Assembly (NCBI GenBank): GCA_948144175.1
Contig: CANXME010001997.1
Span: 186,001-250,000 of the forward strand
Origin: Closterium sp. NIES-65
Taxonomy: Eukaryota; Streptophyta; Zygnematophyceae; Desmidiales; Closteriaceae
Direction of reading: 5' to 3'
Length of the DNA stretch: 64,000 bases
The notes under the pieces are model-generated. The model searched no databases. It was not told where the DNA came from and worked only from the letters and a program-made list of their open reading frames with translations. Of the stretch, positions 45,301 through 64,000 are shown in pieces (positions within the stretch are counted from its first letter, which is position 1; each line of letters starts with the position of its first letter). The translations under genes and the position numbers were made by a program.

Positions 45301-47847
45301 CATCCCCATCCACCTCTCCCAGCAAGGTGCGTGGGTGGATGGAGGTGTGGTTAGTTGGGTGGGTGCGTGGATGGGTGGGTATGCTACCTATCAGGTGGGG
45401 TATGCGGCCTCCTCCCACTCCGCCATGCTGCCCTTCCACCCCGGCTGCGCTGACACCCGCAAGAGCCATTTTCGCTCCGAGATCATCCCCATCCATCTCC
45501 CCAAGCAAGGTGGGTGGCCGCGTCGATGGGTGGGTGGGTGGGTGCGTGGGTGGGTGAATATGTTTGCTACAAGGTGGGATATGCCCCCTCCTCGCACTCC
45601 GCCATGCTGCCCTTCATTCCTTTCATGCTTGAAGAGCACAGAGCGCCACCTAGCGTGGTGGCGCCATTCTGCCACCTTCCTACGAGGACCGGCCCCCTTT
45701 ACCCTTGCCACCTTCCGCCCCAATACTAGCTAGCACAGCCTCATCAAAACTTTGCAGCCAAGGTTACAGGGTGGGGTGTACCGTAGGTTGGGTTTTGTCA
45801 CAGGGGAGCTTGCTGCCTACTTGCACTCCGCCTTGCTGCCCTTCCTTCCAGCTCGCCTGCGCTGATTCATTATTCCCCTTGTCTATCCCCTCTCTTCTTA
45901 ACCCGCCACCTGTGTCCATTCAGAGACCGATGCCCTCAAGGCGGCCTGTGAGGCGAGGGGCAGCTCGCTGTACGGAGTGCAGTGTGCTTCAGTGCTCAAG
46001 GCAGCTGCAGAGGAGCTGAAGCTGAAGAAGGACGAGTCGTTTGGCGTCACCAGGTGGGTACCTGGCCGTGCACCAACACAGCACCACCTCACAGCACCTC
46101 ACAGCACCACCTCACAGCACCACCTCACAGCACCACCTCACAGCACCTCACAGCACTTGGCAGCACCTCACAGCACTTGGCAGCACCTCACAGCACTTGG
46201 CAGCACCTCACAGTACTGCACTTCAGAGCACAGCATCATCTGTACGGCGTGCAGTGTGCAGCTGCGCTCAAGACAGGGTGTTTTGGGTTTGCCTCTCAAC
46301 CACTCCTTTCCTTTTCCCTCTACCTCCTTCTCTCCTTTCTCTGCCTCCTCTACCATCCCAACAGCCTCATTGACTGTCGTCAGTACTGCGACCCCCCTCT
46401 CCCCCCCGTGGCCATCGGGGTGTTTGACTCGGGTCTGCCCCTAAAGCACTCCTGCTCGCACGCCTCCTCCTTGTGGGGCATCGCCGGGCAGCTCACGCAG
46501 CAGGTGGCCACTGCGGTCAGCAAGGGAAAACATTTCTCGGAGCTGCCCGTGCTGGAGATGCTGTTTGGCACGGTGAGTGATATTTTGTTGTGAACAACAG
46601 CAAAAAAAACTTCCAATTGTGGTTTTTAAGCCTTGCACTGACGCAGCCCACCCGACGTAATCCTTTGGTTCCACTGCATCTTCTGCTTCTGTTTCCGTCC
46701 TCTTCCTCATGACTACCCTCGCCCCAATACCGGCCCACCACAGGTGCTCAACACGCCCTCCCTCAGCCCAGAGCACTCCCTGCGCACCTCCTTCCTCACT
46801 GCCTTCACTGATGGCCCTCTCTCTCTCGACCTCACTGCACCACACAGTAGTACCACTAACCACTGTCCTCTCTCCCACCCCCCCCCCCTCCCCTCCCTCC
46901 CTTCCCCCACCACAGGTGCTCAACACGCCCTCCCTCAGCCCAGAGCACTCCCTCCGCACCTCCTTCCTCACTTCCTTCCTGTTTCTCTCTTCTTTCCCCT
47001 GTCCCCTTGCCTTCTTTCCCCTGTCCCCTTGCCTTCTTTCCCCTGTCCCCTTGCCTTCTTTCCCCCGTCCCCTTGCCTTCTTTCCCCCGTCCCCTTGCCT
47101 TCTTTCCCCTGTCCCCTTGCCTTCTTTCCCCATGTTCGTCCTCCACACCCCCCCAACCACAGGTGCTCAACACGCCCTCCTTGAGCCCAGAGCACTCCCT
47201 GCGCACCTCCTTCCTCACTGCCTTCACCGACGGCTCTCTCCCCCTCGACCTCACCACCACACACGGCACTAGTAACGGCGCTACCAACAGCGCCACCAAT
47301 GGTACCGGTGACCTGGCTCTGCTGCAGCTGGACGGGGTGATGGGGCCTCTGGTGGCGAGTCACGGCATCGGCCCCTGCATTGGCATGCCCGACTTTATCA
47401 AGGTACGAATCGCTACAGGCGGCTGTTTTTTGCTCATACCCATCACAGTGCCAGTGCCGCTGCTGGTGGGGGGGACCTGGCTCTGCTGCAGCTGGACGGG
47501 GTGATGGGGCCTCTGGTGGCCAGTCATGGCATTGGGCCCTGCATTGGCATGCCTTTTTCATCAGCTTGCGCTGCCCATGCCCTCTGGGCTCCTTTGTTTG
47601 TTTGTGCGCACCATGCATGTTGCTCGTTCTTCCCCCGTCTTCCTTGTTGGGGTGCCTAAAAGGACACCCTGTTTGTGGGTTTCTCCTCTCAAAATGTATT
47701 TGCTGGACTCACCTCCTTGTGCAGGATGGGGCGCTGCAGCTGCTGCTGGTGTACCCTACCCCGCTCTACTCCCCTGCTCAGATGGCCCAGTTTGCTGTCC
47801 TCGTTAAGAACAACCTCCTTGCAGCTGCAGTTAACCAGGATGTGTAG
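42361..47847 (+). CDS. Acyltransferase of the condensation/PapA/alcohol-acetyltransferase fold
   Basis: Eight exons close in phase to 490 aa: 42361-42474, 42783-43079, 43848-43999, 44907-45115, 45924-46053, 46365-46572, 47163-47402 and 47725-47847. Features of the CoA-dependent acyltransferase/condensation superfamily: an N-terminal A-L-A-A-S-Q-H-P-I-L-A-A-R-I block (about residues 44-57), an active-site-like H-C-A-A-F-D (154-159), a Cys-rich mid segment before G-S-S-L-Y-G-V-Q-C-A (matching the usual G-T-T-V-H-G-A-L block), D-C-R-Q-Y-C-D-P and a C-terminal L-L-L-V-Y block with a final helix. Family members move acyl groups onto alcohols, amines or sterols; the substrate here is unknown. The active motif has four residues between His and Asp rather than the standard three. 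Introns contain decayed copies of exons 2, 4 and 7. A TATA box precedes the start. Confidence 0.8.
42625..42750 (+). repeat. Upstream copy of acyltransferase exon 2 (first half)
   Basis: Has its own CAG acceptor and encodes nearly the same 40 residues as the start of exon 2 (42783-43079), including the H-P-I-L-A-A-R-I block, but runs into pyrimidine-rich sequence with no good donor. Read as a duplicated pseudo-exon. Confidence 0.8.
43118..43592 (+). repeat. Downstream copies of the exon 2 tail, with a 31-bp minisatellite
   Basis: The 3' part of exon 2 recurs at about 43118-43276 and 43470-43591, each ending in a TTCCAG or CTCCAG/GT boundary like the true donor. Between them (43264-43450) about six 31-bp units contain GATGTGCTCCAGGTGAATGA, so the exon end and its GT donor are repeated in tandem. 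Confidence 0.88.
44510..44810 (+). repeat. Two upstream copies of acyltransferase exon 4
   Basis: Copies start after CAG at 44510 and 44666. Both encode the P-K-G-A-Q-A-K-G-F-F-T-K-M block of exon 4 (44907-45115). The first has a TAG just before that block; both lack the second half and a donor. Confidence 0.88.
45116..45620 (+). repeat. GGTG microsatellite and three partial copies of the exon 4 end
   Basis: Directly after the exon 4 donor lies about 110 bp of GGTG/GGTT repeat (45116-45230), apparently grown from the donor GTGGGTGG itself. The last part of exon 4 then recurs at about 45260-45326, 45395-45509 and 45573-45620, the first two again followed by GTGCGTGG or GTGGGTGG. Confidence 0.88.
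46077..46215 (+). repeat. CAGCACCTCA-type short tandem repeat in acyltransferase intron 5
   Basis: Units of about 10-19 bp made from CACAGCACCTCA and CTTGGCAGCA, starting just after the exon 5 donor. Confidence 0.8.
46744..47162 (+). repeat. Two upstream copies of acyltransferase exon 7, with a 23-bp repeat
   Basis: Copies begin after CCACAG at 46744 and 46916 and encode the V-L-N-T-P-S-L-S-P-E-H-S-L-R-T block of exon 7 (47163-47402) before losing similarity. Between the second copy and the true exon are seven or so units of CCCCTTGCCTTCTTTCCCC. A copy of the exon's 3' half lies at about 47468-47552. Confidence 0.88.
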
Positions 47848-48716
47848 TGTTATTCCGCAATGGTGTACCTGATAAATAATTGTAGTGCAGTGTTTCTCAG
47901 TGGCATAGACATTCTGGTACAACAGATATAATATTCACAGTCTGTGGCAGAATGACCCGAATGTACCAAAGACCCAAATGACAGTGGCCGAATGTAATGT
48001 GCTCAAGAGCTGGTGACGAGTACAGTGCAGCGAGACAGTACACAGTTTGGCATTATACTAAATTAGCAAGTTAGCATTAGCTACTACAGAACCATGGCTA
48101 CATGGTTGCGGTCTAACAGTTGAACATATATTAAGGGCCACTATGTGGAGTACAGGAGAATGCCAAACCCTCTCTGACTCTCAATCCATGGCATAGTATC
48201 ACCCGTCATTAGCCTTCAGCTCTTCTGACGTATAGACGTGTTTGTATGTGGGTGTGCATAGGTGCGGGCCGGTGCGGGTAGGTGTGGGTGGGTGGAATCT
48301 GGTAAGGGGAAACAGGAAAGAGGGACAAGGGGAATAAAGTGAAGAGCTGAGCACATGAGGGAGCAATGGGGAGAGCAATGAAGCAGGGAAACGAAGGGAA
48401 AGGGAGGGTAGCAGCAACAGCACAACAACAAATCCGAGGACGGCTATATCTGAGTCACATTTATTAGAATGCTCAAGAGTGATAAGAAAAAAGCCGAGTA
48501 TGGTGCTGGATGTAGCGGCGCGAGGGAAAAGATGTCGTTGCAGGAAAGAGAGAACAAGAGGCAGACTTTTATGCACATGCACATGCATATGGACATGCAT
48601 ATGGACATGCATATGGACATGCATATGCACATGCACATGCACATGCAGATGGACATTAACAATCGAAGACTTACCGTGCAGGCTTGGGGTGCTGCTGGCC
48701 GTCAGATCCACCAACA
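47848..48716. other. Converging 3' regions of the acyltransferase and STIG1 genes
   Basis: Mostly untranslated sequence. A CACATG/CATATG short tandem repeat lies at 48570-48655. A GTAAGT donor-like site on the minus strand (near 48672) could mean a further spliced exon, but no following coding block was found. Confidence 0.5.
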
Positions 48717-51700
48717 TCAACCATGCCTTGCATGCCCCGCCTGATGCTGTCCTGCTTGCTGCCTTCCGCTGCTGTGGACTCCCAACCACTCAGCAGTACC
48801 ACCATCACCCCCAGCAGTAGCATCACCTCCACCACCCTTGCCAGCAGCAGCAGCACGGTCCCCATCCGCTCCTTGCCACGCCATGCCCGCCTCTATGCGC
48901 CTCTGCATGGCGATCAACGCAGATATAGGCGTCCACCCCTCTTTGACCTCTCCACCTCTCTTTACCACACTCCGCCCTTTTCTACCCTCTCCTTTCCCCC
49001 CAGCACCACTACCGTCATCAGGGTCAGGACTGTGACTAGTGCCACCACCGCCGTTGCCACCACTGTTGCCATCGCTGCTGTCACCGCCACTCCCACCCGT
49101 GCCAGCATGGGCAGCAGCAGCGTGGGTTCCACTGCTGCTGCCACCAGTTCTGCCGTCACTCTTGCGGACCCCTGTGCCGGCATGGACTGCAGCAGCAGTG
49201 TGGGTGGCGAGTCTGCTGCTATCTGCCACTGACAGCAGCTGCTGCCACTCGTCCTCAAACCTCACGCTCCGCTGCTGTTCATGCTGCTGCTTTCCCCCTT
49301 CCTCTTCCTGTCCTTGCTCTTGCGCCTGCTGCTGCTGCTGCTGCTGCTGCTGCCTTCCCTCCTGCTCCTTATCTCCCGCTTGCTGCTGTTGCTGCTGCTG
49401 CTGTTGCTGTTCGATTTTCGTCCTCTCCCCTCCGCCACCGCCACTCCCATCATGCCCACCACCACCAGGGATACTCCGCGTTTCATGCCCTGCCTCACTA
49501 CCACCACTACCGGCGCTGCTCTGCGCCTCATGCCCTGCCCCAGCACCACCACTGCTCTTCTCCTTGCGTTCTGTGTTCACCTTAAACACGTTATTCCCCC
49601 CTTCGATGCTGCCGTTCCCACCACTACTGCCACCACTTGTGCTGGTGCCACCATTGTCGCCCTTGCCGCCCTTGCCACCCTCGCTGCTTGCGTGTGAGTG
49701 CCCTCGCCCTTCATTCGCCTTCCCCTTGCCTTCCTGGGTCACCTCCATACGATAGCTGCTCTCCTGCACCCCTCCCTTGCTGCTGCTGCTGCTGCTGTCT
49801 TTGCCCTTGCCGCCCTTACCACCCTCACTGCTTGCATGTGAGTGCCCGTGCCCTTCAGTCGCCTTCCCCTTGCCCTCCTGGACCCCTTTCGTCATCTTCA
49901 GGTGATAGCTTCTCTCCTGCACCCCTCTCTGCCACTCATCGAGATCCACCACTCTCCCTCCCACATGCTCCTTCCATGCATCCTTCCCCTTCTCCTCTTC
50001 ACTCTCCCTCCCGCTCCCCTCCTCACCCCCCTCCCCTGATCCTGATTTCTCCTTCGCATCATCACCCTCTGAAGTTTCCCCCGAGTCATCTGCTCCACCT
50101 GAACTTTCACCTGAATTTTCACCTGACGCCGCGGATTCCCCTGACGCCCCACCTGAAGCCTCATCCAACTCGGGCCAAAGCGCGCTCGTGTGCTCGCTAG
50201 AGTCACCGCTCTTTTCTGGCTTTTCACCTGACTCCTCCCCTGTATTCTCTTCTGAACTTTCTCCTGATTTCTCTGTTCCTGTTGCTTCTCCCCCTTCCTC
50301 CTCTCCACCCTCTTTCCCCTCTCCTCCCCCCTCTCCTCCTTCCCCTGTCTTGCCACTGCCACTGTCACTGCCACTGCCACTGCCACTGCCACTGTCACTG
50401 CCACTGCCACTGCCACTGCCACTGTCACTGCCACTGCCACTGCCACTGTGACTGCTGCTGTTACTGTTGCCGCCGCTGGTGTTGAAATTGGTGGTGCCGG
50501 TGCTGCTCTGCGCGTCAACAGTGCCAAGCCTGCCGTCACTCTTGTAACCACTCTTAAAAGTGGCACCCTCGGAATCAGCAGCATCAGCGCTGCTCCGTTT
50601 ACTGCCACCACCAGTGGCACCATCAGCAGCACCACTCGCATCACCACCATCACCACGACTATCGCTGCTGCCCCTGGCAGAACCACCAAGCTTGTCAGCA
50701 ACCTTAAAGTCACCATACTCACTGCTGCTGCTGCCGCTGCCGCTGCTGCTGCCGCTGCCGCTGCTGCTGCTGCTGCTGCCGCTGCCCCAGCCGCCACTGG
50801 TGGTACTGCTGAATCCGCCAGCACCGTTATAACGGCCTCTAGCCTCAACGTTAGCAGTAGACCCTCCTTTACCATCCCCACTACTGCCGCGAGAACCACC
50901 ACTGCCGCCGCTGCTGCTGCTGCTGCTGCCGTATCCGCACATTCCCAGCTGGCACGCCGCGTCAGCAGGACACGTGTTGTAGCAGCCGCCGCAGTGACGT
51001 GGATCGTCCATGGTGCTGACGCACGCGCCGTCGCAGCACTGGTGGCCTGTCGGACACGCCGTGAGGCAGTTGCCGCAGTGAAACACGTCGCTGCGCAGGT
51101 TGCGGCACGCACGCCTGGGGAGGGGGGAAGGAGCGAAAGGGGAAGAAGGACAAGGGAGAGAAAGGGGGAAGGGGAGAGGGAAGGACACGCCGTGAGGCAG
51201 TTGCTGCAGTGAAACACGTCGCTGCGCAGGTTGCGGCACGCGCGCCTGGTGGGGGGAAAAACGAGAAGGAGGGGGAAAAGAGGGAAGGAGGGAGAGGACA
51301 GAAGGACACGCCGTGAGGCAGTTGTCGCAGTGAAACACGTCGCTGCAGCGATTGCTACACGCGCGCCTGAAGAGACTTTTGAGACGTCTCGAAAGTTGTC
51401 GCAGTGAAACACGTCGATGCAGCGATTGCTACACGCGCGCCTGAAGAGACTTTTGAGACGTCTCGAAAGTTGTCGCAGTGAAACACGTCGATGCAGAGAT
51501 TGCGACACGCGCGCCTGAAGCAACGGCAGGCGGAAAAGGGAGGGATGGGGGAAGAAGTGGAGGGAGAAGGAGGAAAGGGAAAAAGAGAGAAGGGTGAACG
51601 GCGGACACGCAGTGAGGCAGTCGCTGCAGAGATTGCAGGCGCGATTGATGCAACGGGAGGGAGGTGGGGGGAGGGGAGGGAAATGAGGGAGAGGAGGGAA

Positions 51701-52594
51701 ATGAGGGAGAGGAGGGAGGGGAGAGGGGGAAGGGAGAGGGGGGGTGTCTTACCCGCAGCAGACGTCGAAACCGGGGTTCTCCTTAGCGAAGATGAGACAA
51801 ACGGTCTGGTTACCCAAGCACTTCTGCCCGCGCTTTAAATGATGCCCCACTCCCGACGGATGATGCCCGAACAAATACGTCCCATCCGCCTTCCGCGGAT
51901 GGTGCCCTCCGCCAAACGGCGCGCGCCCGCCCGCGCTGGCGGCGCCCGCCGCCGCATGGCGGCCGCCGTCGAACCAGTGGTGGCCTACGGAGGCGGTGTG
52001 GTGGCCGAGGCGCGGGTGGTGCCCTGTGAACGGCCCGTGCATTCCCTTGGGAATGTCGAAAACCTTGGGAATGCCGAAACCCTGCGGCTCGCTGGTGGTG
52101 GTGTCGGCTCCTGGGTCGATCTCCGCCGTTGATCTGGTGGTTGTGGTGATCCGATGGTGGTGGCCTAGGTTCGGATGGCCGCCCTGTTTCTTGGAAGGTT
52201 CGGCGTCGGTTTGTGCAGCCGTTCGGCGGCTGAAGAGGGCGCGGCGGAGGGACGAGACGGCGGAGGAAACGGCGGAGGTTGCGGCGGAAGATGCGGCGAG
52301 AAAGGAGGGCAGCGGGAAACGGCCGATCCCCCTGTTGGCACCACCGGGATTCGCGAAGCGCGAAACTTTTGAGGAATAAAAGGACGAGGAGGAGGAGGAG
52401 GTAGAAGCGAAGGGCAGTTTGTTGGTCGATCGTATTCGAATCTTAAAGAGCTTCGGCCTTCCTCTGCTGCCACGTGGCCGCGGAATATCCGGGAGGAGGT
52501 CATCTGACGTGGCTAAGGAGTAGGAGGGTAGGAGAAATAGGATGCAAATACACGATAGTATTAGCGCCGCGACCAAGCTTCGAAGCGACTTCAT
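48717..52594 (-). CDS. Secreted STIG1-type cysteine-rich protein with long low-complexity tail
   Basis: Two exons on the minus strand: 52594-51753 and 51114-48717, with a GTAAGA donor and a CCCCAG acceptor; the phases fit and give 1,079 aa. Residues 1 to about 29 are a signal peptide. A Ser/Ala-rich stretch leads to a His-rich zone with repeated G-H-H-P, L-G-H-H and V-G-H-H (about 140-255). The STIG1-like cysteine domain spans the junction: C-L-G-N-Q-T-V-C, then D-V-C-C-G in exon 1, R-A-C-R-N-L-R-S-D-V-F-H-C-G-N-C, C-C-D-G-A-C-V, H-C-G-G-C and G-M-C-G-Y in exon 2. The remaining 700 or so residues are Gly/Ser/Glu/Gln-rich, including tandem G-S-G-S-D-S. STIG1 proteins are extracellular and usually about 150 aa, so the tail is exceptional. 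Its end is the least certain part. Confidence 0.8.
51180..51650 (-). repeat. Five intronic copies of the STIG1 exon 2 start
   Basis: The segment encoding A-C-R-N-L-R-S-D-V-F-H-C recurs at about 51180-51245, 51304-51368, 51395-51438, 51469-51515 and, weakly, 51600-51650 in the single intron. The middle copies form a 74-bp tandem unit (starts at 51321, 51395 and 51469), each unit carrying the palindrome CTTTTGAGACGTCTCGAAAG between copies. Confidence 0.88.
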
Positions 52595-54238
52595 GTCTGC
52601 GCGATTTGATTGAATCGACGGTATCCAGTTTGAGCGCCGTCTATTTTAAAATTGAGTTGGAACGGCTTTCTCCGCGGTCGCGTCGCAAAGGCATACCGGC
52701 TAAAGCCTAGGTTCGATCGCTAATAGTCACATGACGTCCCATAGCTGTAAGCGAAGCAAGTCTTAGGGCGGTAGCCACTCTTGAGAATTCTCAAAAGTGA
52801 TTTCAACACTCTGGCTAGTGAAGACTCGCAGTCAGCCCGTTCGCGCGGTATTCGCTCTGGCTCAAGTTAAGAGAGCACGCCGGGCAGTAAGCAGATCTTC
52901 TTGCTCGCTATCTGACCTGCACCAGGCCGTGTAGAACTATGCTCCTGGTGGCCATAAGCAGTCTCAGAAGCTTCTGCTAAGCGCACTGCTCTCACTCAGC
53001 GGTGTGGCGTCGCCGCGAAGAGATGAACTACTACAAGGCGATTATTCCCGAGGCGTCACTGTACAAGCGGCGAGTGATAACCTATGGTGACAGCTAGAGT
53101 ATTCTAAAGCGCTAAGGCTTACGGCAAGTATTGCCCTGTGTTGACCATTGGAGGAGTGCAGTGGGTTTGGGCAATGGTGCTAGTGGCGTGGGTGGGATAG
53201 ACGGGGCGTGTGGCGTGGTGTGCTGCGCTGCGATGCAACGACTACATCGAATCGTGCGCTGCGTGCTGGGTGCTGTCGTTTACTCGGCAGCAATCAACTG
53301 TCTGACTGGGTGAGATTCGCTCGACCTGCGCAAATCGTGGAAGCATTGAGGCAAACTTGGGCGCGAATAAAGAAAACTACTGAACGGTGATGACAAAGAA
53401 GCGGGAAAGCAGATCGGGAGAAACACATGGTTAGGTGGTTTAGGGTGGTAAAGTACGGTAAGAGGATAAACTGTAGTGGCCGATCGGAGTTGGTGGGAAG
53501 GAGGGGAACGTTTGAGATGATGCGGGCGAATTTTCAAACTCGTCATTTGTTCGGTGAAAGAAATCCCACTCCCAACGTCTGTTGACAAATGTGCAATTTG
53601 AGACATTTTGCGCGAAATGCGACTCGACATTTTGCGTAATCACGACGCGATTCAGTCGCGGCTTGAAAGCTCGTGCTGAGGTGGCCTACATTCTGACCGT
53701 CGATGCACTGTACCCGTTGGGATGTGAAGTACACGTGGCACAACTTCTTAAGGGCTGATGCCCACGAACAGCGACGGCTGAGCGGCAAGGAGACGGTTGC
53801 CGACTACAGGATGGAGAGTTGTCGCAGCTTTGGGTTTTCGTGATTTGATTGCTGACAAGGAGCATGTGCGAAATAAATCGACATTGGTGACTGACAGTCA
53901 CATCGTCGCAGCCAACCATCTTCAGCGCAGGCAAGCGACCAGCGGCAACACTGGTGACGAAGTGATTTCGCATTCCAGCGTTTCAGAAATGGCCTTTTGC
54001 ATGTCTCTTCTCCGTGAATCAAACTGGTTTCTCTAAAGGCATACAGCGTAAAAGCAGTATAACTGGGAAAGACACTGCTTTTAACGCGGATGCAGCGATA
54101 TGTTTTCTCACCATAGAAGATGCAAAGCTGGAGTCCTTAGCTAAGGGACCAGCACTGGTTCTAGTCCTAGGTCCCAGGAGAAACTAAGAAGCAAGGCGCA
54201 TTCGTTAGTTATCCTGGTCAAGCGCCGGGCGAGCCGAA
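52595..54238. other. Divergent promoter region between STIG1 and Era genes
   Basis: No gene recognised. It contains a near-perfect 24-bp palindrome centred on TTGAGAATTCTCAA (52776-52799). It must hold the promoters of both flanking genes, but I see no convincing TATA box. Confidence 0.4.
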
Positions 54239-62831
<8,593 letters not shown>

Positions 62832-63457
62832 CTGCCGCTCGAGGGATGTAGACTAAAAACTGAGAAATGTGATATGTTCAGTGCGTTTTTTTTTTCTGTG
62901 GTGCTTCTGCTACCGTATTACCCCGAACATACCACCCTAGGGTGCTATGATAACTACACAAAAAAAGGGGGGGGGGGGGTCTTGTCATCGGAAAAAGCTA
63001 CATTGCACCCGGGTCGTTACATAATGTATTTTTTTTTAGAGCACAAAAGGTTGAGAACAAAATGTACATGTTTGACGCGGTGGTAGATTGTTGGTTGGGT
63101 GCGCAAAACCGAGGACTGGGCGATAACGTTAGTCTCGTGGGTTAGCTGCCACATTGCAAGCTCCAACAAGGCCCACAGTCAGGCCCTGATTGGAAAGAAA
63201 ACACACCCCCTCGTCGCTCGACGAGGATTCATGCAGTCACAAAGGCGGAGCGCCCGCAACAGCCTCGGCTGCCTCGCTGAGGCGGTCACGTCCTTGTACT
63301 GAGAAGGAGTTCATCCTTCTTTCTGTGCAGCGGCTCCATTCCACGAATTCGAGCAATGCTCGGCAGAGTGTGCTAACACCAACTGCCTCCTCGATCCCTT
63401 TCCTAGCATAAATTCAGGGATTCCATGGCCTGTGACACCAACGTTCACTAGGCTTAG
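62832..63457. other. Intergenic, no gene recognised
   Basis: 3' UTR of the Era gene, then short frames only. Includes a T run (62887-62897) and a 13-base G run (about 62968-62980). Confidence 0.4.
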
Positions 63458-64000
63458 ATGGCTACCTCTCCAGACTCCACTAGCACAGTGGTTAAGCGGC
63501 AGCGGCCTTCCGTCACCCAGTCACCCGCTGCTGCGGGCACACGGCGTTCGCCCCGGCCCGTCCTGCTGCAGCCGTCACCCCCCGTGAGTCGCGCCACCAA
63601 CGATGAACCGAGCAGCAGCGCGACCCGTCCTATGCCGGCGCTGCCGAAGGTGAAGATTCCTTCCTTCCCGGAACAAACACGCCCCCAGGGACCTCCGAAG
63701 CGCAACGCGGATGCCGACGCTCCTTCCCCACGTCATCGCATGACGAAACGGGTTCGTCATGCGTACACCGCCAAGGAGAAGCTCCACTGGCTGAAACTGC
63801 AGGAATCGCAGCCGGACCTGTCAAATCGAGCTTTGGCCAAGCTGGCGAAGGTGCAGCCCTACTAGATCCGCGAGTGGAAGCGGATGAAGGAGCGTCTGGA
63901 GGTCGCCTCTGGATGCCGCCGTCGCCTCATGGGAGCTGGGCGCCGCGCGAAGTACCCGTTCATGGAACGAGCCGTGTATCGGCAGTTTCTTAAGCACCGC
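63458..64000 (+). pseudogene. Pogo/Tigger-like (CENP-B-type) transposase, 5' part
   Basis: From ATG 63458 a Pro/Ser-rich leader with a basic nuclear-localisation-like K-R-V-R-H is followed by a helix-turn-helix typical of CENP-B and pogo transposases: Y-T-A-K-E-K-L-H-W-L, then L-S-N-R-A-L-A-K-L-A-K-V-Q-P-Y. A TAG at 63863-63865 interrupts the frame in the helix. Beyond it the same frame continues with I-R-E-W-K-R and the G-A-G-R-R-A-K-Y-P-F-M-E-R-A-V-Y block that starts the second DNA-binding domain. The DDE domain would lie outside the window. Transposases of this family cut and paste DNA at terminal inverted repeats; the stop suggests a dead copy, unless the gene is spliced. Confidence 0.75.

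Noticed and set aside
44990-45730. 246-codon plus-strand frame through GGTG repeats
   Set aside because: Out of frame with the acyltransferase exons; produced by the microsatellite and exon-end copies.
48199-48789. 196-codon minus-strand frame rich in His and Val
   Set aside because: It reads the CACATG repeat downstream of the STIG1 gene and has no homology.
52680-52730. tRNA-like GGTTCGATCGC box
   Set aside because: No matching A box, acceptor stem or anticodon arm could be drawn.

Overview
The window is eukaryotic nuclear DNA from a streptophyte: a land plant or, more likely in my view, a charophyte (zygnematophycean-type) alga. Evidence: GT-AG introns with pyrimidine-rich acceptors; a plastid-type Era GTPase with a long N-terminal extension; a STIG1-family secreted protein; secreted single-domain fasciclins; Ty1/Copia and Ty3/Gypsy retrotransposons primed by initiator tRNA-Met; high GC; introns packed with minisatellites. 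The species call is inference; the sequence gives no direct marker.

Layout. 1-608: the 5' end (GC-rich leader, primer-binding site, LTR) of a minus-strand Copia element, next to the gag remnant of a minus-strand Gypsy element (663-1822, PBS at 2009-2020). 3050-11757: three paralogous three-exon genes for small secreted fasciclin (FAS1) proteins (3050-4693 +, 5646-6791 -, 10112-11757 -), with a 31-bp minisatellite and a large imperfect inverted repeat in the spaces between. 12845-32029: a nested stack of Copia retrotransposons. The outer plus-strand element D carries a minus-strand element B (14839-26411), which carries a plus-strand element C (19487-23819). D also holds a 1.0-kb LTR-PBS-leader insertion E (29852-30873) and an inverted solo LTR F (30968-31402). 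B, C, E and F have perfect 5-bp target duplications; D has 4 of 5.

32212-39936: a minus-strand two-exon gene for a giant, mostly low-complexity protein (about 2,523 aa) with one short coiled coil. 42361-47847: an eight-exon gene for an acyltransferase of the condensation/PapA/alcohol-acetyltransferase fold. 48717-52594: a minus-strand gene for a secreted STIG1-type cysteine-rich protein with a very long low-complexity tail. 54239-62831: a nine-exon gene for a chloroplast Era-type GTPase. 63458-64000: the start of a pogo/Tigger-like (CENP-B-type) transposase, broken by a stop codon and cut by the window edge.

The host genes do not form a pathway. What links them is architecture. In the acyltransferase, STIG1 and Era genes (and minimally in one FAS1 gene) the introns contain serial, partly decayed copies of the neighbouring exon, many with their own splice acceptor, mixed with minisatellites and with short palindromes built on GAGNCGNCTC flanked by T and A runs. 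These intronic exon-copy arrays and the palindrome family are the least expected features in the window. All gene models were spliced by eye: exon phases close exactly and conserved motifs run across the junctions, but there is no transcript evidence.
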